A stretch of DNA of 47,678 bases from Chlamydiota bacterium. GTDB taxonomy: Bacteria > Chlamydiota > Chlamydiia > Chlamydiales > Parachlamydiaceae. A program made the translations under genes and the position numbers. Location of the stretch: the NCBI GenBank assembly GCA_013286645.1, contig JABDFJ010000011.1:1-47678 (forward strand). Reading direction: 5' to 3'. Below are positions 43,930-47,678 of this stretch, piece after piece; within the stretch, counting starts at the first letter, position 1, and every line of letters begins with the position of its first letter. Under the pieces are notes generated by a model. That model worked only from the letters and a program-made list of their open reading frames with translations. It made no database searches and was not told the DNA's origin.

Positions 43930-44811
43930 ATGGATATTATTGGCGAAGGCACTGGTGTAGAGGGGCGCTTTGGCGGGCTACCGGATGAATATGCGCATGT
44001 CAACGCAAAAGTGGTGATTTTACCAGTCCCTTTTGATCTGACCACTACATATCAAAAGGGCAGTGACAAAGGACCTGCAGCTCTCATTGAAGCATCGCGC
44101 AATTTAGAGCTTTATGACATCGAAACAGCCTCTCAACCATATACGGTAGGCATTTATACAGCCCCAGCCATTAAACGCGACTCTTCAGAAGAGATGCTGG
44201 CAAGCGTTTACGATCAAGTTAAAAAGCATTTGCATCATGATCAATTTGTGATCACGCTTGGTGGAGAGCACTCCATTTCACCAGCGCCCATTCGTGCCTT
44301 TGCCGAAAAGTATCCTGGTTTAAGTGTGCTTCAGCTCGATGCGCATGCTGATCTACAAATGGCTTACGAAGGGAACCCTCTCAGCCACGCCTCAGCTATG
44401 GCTCGCGTGCTCGAAATCCCCAATATAGAAAACTTAATTGCCGTCGGCATCCGCAGCATGAGCCATGAAGAGTTGCCTTATCTAAACAAAAAAAACACCT
44501 ATTTTGCACACGACATCTGGCAATCGACAACATGGATTGAACAAGTCGTCAATAGTCTATCTGATGAGGTGTATATCACCTTCGATCTAGATGCCTTTGA
44601 TCCCGCTATTATGCCTTCAACAGGTACTCCTGAACCAGGAGGACTCGAATGGTACCCTGTGATGCAACTGCTAAAAGCTGTGGCTACAAAAAAGAAAATC
44701 GTGGGTTTCGACATCGTAGAGCTTTGTCCTAATCCCGCTAACAAAGCCCCTGATTTCTTAGCCGCTAAACTCGTTTATAAACTACTAAGCTACATTTTTT
44801 CTCGACATTAA
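43930..44811 (+). CDS. speB: Agmatinase SpeB
   Basis: Ureohydrolase of 293 residues that converts agmatine to putrescine and urea. All manganese ligands are present: H114 (GGEHSIS), D137, H139 and D141 (LDAHADLQ), D219 and D221 (TFDLDAFDP). The C-terminal MPSTGTPEPGGLEW is the agmatinase-type substrate loop. Located directly between the arginine decarboxylase and the DHS-like gene, which makes agmatine the most likely substrate over arginine. It starts at ATG 43930 with AGGAG upstream. Confidence 0.95.
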   Translation: MDIIGEGTGVEGRFGGLPDEYAHVNAKVVILPVPFDLTTTYQKGSDKGPAALIEASRNLELYDIETASQPYTVGIYTAPAIKRDSSEEMLASVYDQVKKHLHHDQFVITLGGEHSISPAPIRAFAEKYPGLSVLQLDAHADLQMAYEGNPLSHASAMARVLEIPNIENLIAVGIRSMSHEELPYLNKKNTYFAHDIWQSTTWIEQVVNSLSDEVYITFDLDAFDPAIMPSTGTPEPGGLEWYPVMQLLKAVATKKKIVGFDIVELCPNPANKAPDFLAAKLVYKLLSYIFSRH

Positions 44812-44821
44812 GGAGTCTTCT

Positions 44822-45793
44822 ATGAGCACGATCCGATCTTTTATGCGCCACCACTTCCGCCATTTTAATGCCGCTGTTTGCGTTGATGCCGCTGATGCGT
44901 GGCTTAAGTTGCTAGACAACGGCGGCAAAATGTTCATCACTTTAGCCGGTGCCATGAGCACAGCGGAGTTAGGACTATCACTAGCCGAGCTCATACGCCA
45001 AGATAAGGTCCATGCCATTTCTTGCACGGGAGCTAATTTAGAAGAAGACATCTTTAATCTAGTGGCCCACACACATTACGAACGCGTGCCTCACTACCGC
45101 TCACTCACAAGCCAAGATGAATTCGACCTCATGGAGCGCGGGATGAATCGCGTCACAGATACCTGCATTCCTGAAGATGAAGCCATCCGCCGTCTCGAAA
45201 AAGAAGTGCTCGTGTTGTGGCAGAAAGCTGAAAGCGAAGGCAAGCGCTACTTTCCTTATGAGTTCATGTATCAACTGCTCGCCTCTGGTGCCTTAGAACA
45301 TCACTATGAAATCGACCCAAAAGATTCATGGATGATTGCCGCGCAGAAGAAAAACATCCCCATCTTTACGCCAGGATGGGAAGATTCGACTTTAGCCAAC
45401 ATCTTTGTATCGCACGTGATCAATGGCGATCTAAAGCGCTATGATACCGTCAAATCTGGCGCCGAACAAATGGGCAAACTTGTGGCCTGGTATCAACAAG
45501 AGGCCCCCAAGTCCCCAATCGGCTTCTTCCAAATTGGCGGTGGTATCGCAGGGGATTTCCCCATCTGCGTCGTCCCGCTACTGCGCCAAGATCTGCTTTT
45601 GAAAGATATGCCGTTATGGAGCTACTTCTGCCAAATCAGTGATTCCACTACATCTTTTGGCTCATACAGTGGTGCGGTGCCTAATGAGAAAATTAGCTGG
45701 GGCAAACTGCATATTGACACGCCGCGCTTTGTGATAGAGTCGGATGCTTCGATTGTCGCGCCGCTGATCTTCCAATACATTTTGGATAAATAA
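44822..45793 (+). CDS. Deoxyhypusine-synthase-like (homospermidine/spermidine synthase-type) enzyme
   Basis: A 323-residue member of the deoxyhypusine synthase family. The NAD-binding part (KMFITLAGAMSTAELGLSLA, then ISCTGANLEEDIFNL) is conserved. The lysine that forms the imine with the aminobutyl group is K295 in EKISWGKLH. The eukaryotic motif GGGVxKHH is here GGGIAGDF (about 239-246), so the Lys-His-His of true DHS is missing. Bacteria have no eIF5A, and DHS-like enzymes in polyamine operons are thought to transfer aminobutyl groups to putrescine or similar amines. With speA and speB upstream, the likely product is (homo)spermidine; exact product unknown. Confidence 0.9.
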   Translation: MSTIRSFMRHHFRHFNAAVCVDAADAWLKLLDNGGKMFITLAGAMSTAELGLSLAELIRQDKVHAISCTGANLEEDIFNLVAHTHYERVPHYRSLTSQDEFDLMERGMNRVTDTCIPEDEAIRRLEKEVLVLWQKAESEGKRYFPYEFMYQLLASGALEHHYEIDPKDSWMIAAQKKNIPIFTPGWEDSTLANIFVSHVINGDLKRYDTVKSGAEQMGKLVAWYQQEAPKSPIGFFQIGGGIAGDFPICVVPLLRQDLLLKDMPLWSYFCQISDSTTSFGSYSGAVPNEKISWGKLHIDTPRFVIESDASIVAPLIFQYILDK

Positions 45794-45851
45794 ATAAAGA
45801 AAGATCCTTGCCCTGTCCGAGCTCGAGCCCGGCATAGCCCCAAGCTGTCTA

Positions 45852-46475
45852 TCGCTCCTTTGTAAGGGCATTTTTGTCTAATTTTTTTTCAACGCAAAGG
45901 AAGGCAAAGGGCGCAAAGGCGCAAAGAAAGGCATGCCCTATGCGAAACGTTCTATAGCATTGACTGCCGCATATTCAATGAGATCTTAACCAAGGATCGT
46001 GTTCGATTATTACTGCATAGATGCAAGGATACTAAGAGTGTAGCATAATGCGCAGCACCATCGCGGCAGCAAAAATCTCCAGCGGATTGCCTCAGCAATC
46101 CGCTGGAAGCTCCACCCAATGATTGCTATGCAAGCGGTTCTGAGCCGAGCCACACACACGACATAATAGTGAAACCAGTTGTTGTGTGTGTGGCTCGGCT
46201 CAGAACCGCTTGCATAGCAATCATTGGGATTGGTTTAAAGGTTCATCCATCTTAGCTTCGAAGACTTCTTTGTGCCATATCTTGTCTATCATGCCGCTGT
46301 GCGATCTTGCCAATCCTGTAATCGAACATGATTCTTAGTTAAGATCTCATTGAATATGCGGCAGTCAATGCTATAGAACGTTTCACATAAGACATGCCTT
46401 TCTTTGCGTCTTTGCGCCCTTTGCCTTCCTTTGCGTTGAAAAAAAATCGGACAATAATGCCACATTACGGAGCGA
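45852..46475. repeat. 624-bp foldback element
   Basis: Outer arms about 45,852-46,009 and 46,319-46,475 pair over roughly 158 bp. They include the GCAAAG repeat units (spacings 10, 9, 8), the T-run beside them and a long unique stretch (GACTGCCGCATATTCAATGA and on). Between them lie two unrelated segments of about 100 and 90 nt and a central inner palindrome. The left segment has a 13-bp hairpin (46,079-46,106, CCAGCGGATTGCC type). No ORF looks real; the 857-bp gap from 45,794 to 46,650 holds no gene, and 46,476-46,650 is AT-rich with the presumed promoter of the next gene. Confidence 0.9.
46115..46228. repeat. perfect 45-bp inner palindrome
   Basis: 46,115-46,159 and 46,184-46,228 are exact inverted copies, 45 of 45 (CCCAATGATTGCTATGCAAG at the outer end, CACACACAC at the inner end), with a 24-nt loop. 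It sits slightly off the centre of the larger foldback, consistent with a separate insertion. Confidence 0.92.
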
Positions 46476-46650
46476 CAAAAAGTTGGGCGCTAACCTCACT
46501 CTCGAGAAACTAGCACGTTCATGATTTAGCTCACTTCTTCCATTTTGATTGCCAATCCTTCTTTTTTTCTTTTCCCATATATTTTTATCTCTTATTCTCT
46601 CTGTAGATTAAACACTGTTTTAATAACACCACTCACCCTGCGCATCCTTT

Positions 46651-47678
46651 ATGTTTGACAAGCCACAGGCCACACACGTTCTCGGACTAGAACTAGACAC
46701 CTATTCTCTAAAGGGAGTGGTCCTATCCTATGCCCGCGGCAAACCAAAACTAACTTCTCTCTTCGAATATCGCACTCAACCACCACAAATTTCAACGGAC
46801 AATGTAAAGCCGCTTTACACGCACGATCAAAAACAACAACTCGAACAGCTTGCCATCAACCACTTAGTCGTGACAGCACTCAACGCACAAGAAGTGCTGG
46901 TGCGGCCCTTGGAATTAAAACTAAAAAAAGAAAAGGACATCGATGCTGTTCTCCTCTCGCAGGCAGAACCTCTCTTGCCATACTCCATCGATAATGCCAT
47001 CGTAGATAAAGTCATCACTTCACAAGACAGCACCGGCAGCAAAATAAGCGTGTTATCCGCGCGCAAAGACCAACTGACACAACACCTACAACACTGGAAT
47101 GCTCTCGAAATTGAACCGGAGGTCATTTCTGCTTCCCCGCAGGCCTTAGCCCTTTTTGCCCAACAGTTTGCCACCACCGAAGAACTCAGCTACATTCTAC
47201 ATTTAGGATGGAACCAATCGCAATGCATCCTGGTAGAGAACAACAAACTCATCGCCTCTCAAGCCATCCAAGTGGGAATTAGTACCATTGTCGATCTATT
47301 GCCGCAAACACATGGATTACAAAACAGCGATATCTCATCACAACATCGTGCTTGGCATCTACCTCAGGATGGTATTGCCGATGCATTAAAATCTGCTATC
47401 GATGGACTGCGTCTATTAATTACGCGCACCATCTACGCCCTTGCCAAACAGGTCAAAGGCAAAGAAATCAATTCTATCCTCGTCACAGGACCTGGAGCTA
47501 ATATCCAAGGTTTGCCAGAAACACTATGTCAGACGTTGAATAAAAACCTTCGCGCCTTGCATGAAGATGCCTCTTTTGGCATGTCTTTAGACGAATTAAG
47601 ATACTTCGCTATCCCCATTGGAGCGGCATTGAGCGCCTTGCCATCATGCCAAGATCAAATCAACTTTCGACAGCAGGA
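46651..47678 (+). CDS. PilM/GspL-like actin-fold protein, 3' end outside the window
   Basis: Open from ATG 46651 to the window edge, 342 codons. The N-terminus ATHVLGLELDTYSLKGVVLS is the phosphate-1 strand of an actin/FtsA-type ATPase, as in PilM. Further on, YILHLGWNQSQCILVENNKL (phosphate-2) and SILVTGPGANIQGLPETL (adenosine motif) fit the same fold, and IPIGAALSALPS matches the usual C-terminal helix. PilM and the cytoplasmic part of GspL link the assembly platform of type IV pili or type II secretion to its ATPase. Chlamydiae keep a T2SS, so a GspL-like role is likely; the following genes are outside the window. The ATG has no strong ribosome site. Confidence 0.75.
   Translation, partial: MFDKPQATHVLGLELDTYSLKGVVLSYARGKPKLTSLFEYRTQPPQISTDNVKPLYTHDQKQQLEQLAINHLVVTALNAQEVLVRPLELKLKKEKDIDAVLLSQAEPLLPYSIDNAIVDKVITSQDSTGSKISVLSARKDQLTQHLQHWNALEIEPEVISASPQALALFAQQFATTEELSYILHLGWNQSQCILVENNKLIASQAIQVGISTIVDLLPQTHGLQNSDISSQHRAWHLPQDGIADALKSAIDGLRLLITRTIYALAKQVKGKEINSILVTGPGANIQGLPETLCQTLNKNLRALHEDASFGMSLDELRYFAIPIGAALSALPSCQDQINFRQQ

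Noticed and set aside
46827-47177. 116-codon minus-strand ORF near the right edge
   Set aside because: Shadow of the PilM/GspL-like gene, which reads from ATG 46651 in the plus direction.

Overview
The window looks like chromosome from an environmental (non-Chlamydiaceae) member of the Chlamydiota. The strongest evidence is a type III secretion operon in the order sctJ - CT560-like - sctL - sctR - sctS - sctT, followed by a small zinc-ribbon membrane protein. As I recall, this is the order of CT559 to CT565 in Chlamydia trachomatis. A SycD/LcrH-type chaperone and a YccA-type BI-1 protein fit the same group. The genome is less reduced than Chlamydia: it carries polyamine, methionine-methyl and polysaccharide-export operons and many secreted enzymes. 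No rRNA, tRNA, CRISPR array, prophage or complete transposase was seen.

Layout. 0-17.6 kb is an accessory-looking stretch of mostly single genes on alternating strands. It holds a CX5R phosphatase-like protein that runs off the left edge, an exported APH-fold kinase-like protein, a GMC oxidoreductase, two outer-membrane barrels, an arylsulfotransferase-like protein, two SDRs (one lacking the usual active site), a NADAR-domain protein, an M48 protease, a degenerate histidine phosphatase, a DUF1254/DUF1214 protein, a lipase-like hydrolase and a C39-like cysteine peptidase candidate. 17.9-23.1 kb is the T3SS operon and its neighbour. 23.3-33.4 kb holds secA, an adenosine-deaminase-like gene, a RhlE-type helicase, an RBBP9-like hydrolase diverging from an AAA_14/DUF4143 ATPase, BI-1 and a Bcr/CflA-type MFS transporter. 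33.6-37.6 kb has the orphan SycD-like chaperone and a translationally coupled three-gene methyl-transfer operon (MetF-like, MetE-like paralogue, core MetE). 38-41.8 kb is a Wza/Wzc-like export pair. 42-45.8 kb is the operon speA - speB - deoxyhypusine-synthase-like. A PilM/GspL-like gene runs off the right edge.

The most unusual content is between the genes. Nearly every larger gap holds a long inverted repeat. Several unrelated families share one design: arms built from a degenerate unit of about 9 nt, with a purine-rich 5' arm (by eye) and a pyrimidine-rich 3' arm. Some palindromes sit inside others. At 32,007-32,167 a 161-bp palindromic element has inserted into another palindrome and is flanked by a 6-bp duplication (CTTTAG); removing it restores a 38-bp stem with two mismatches. 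At 45,852-46,475 there is a foldback of about 620 bp with a perfect 45-bp inner stem. Many of these lie between convergent gene ends, where they could act as bidirectional terminators.

All gene functions are read from motifs and family knowledge in the translated sequence; no database search was possible.
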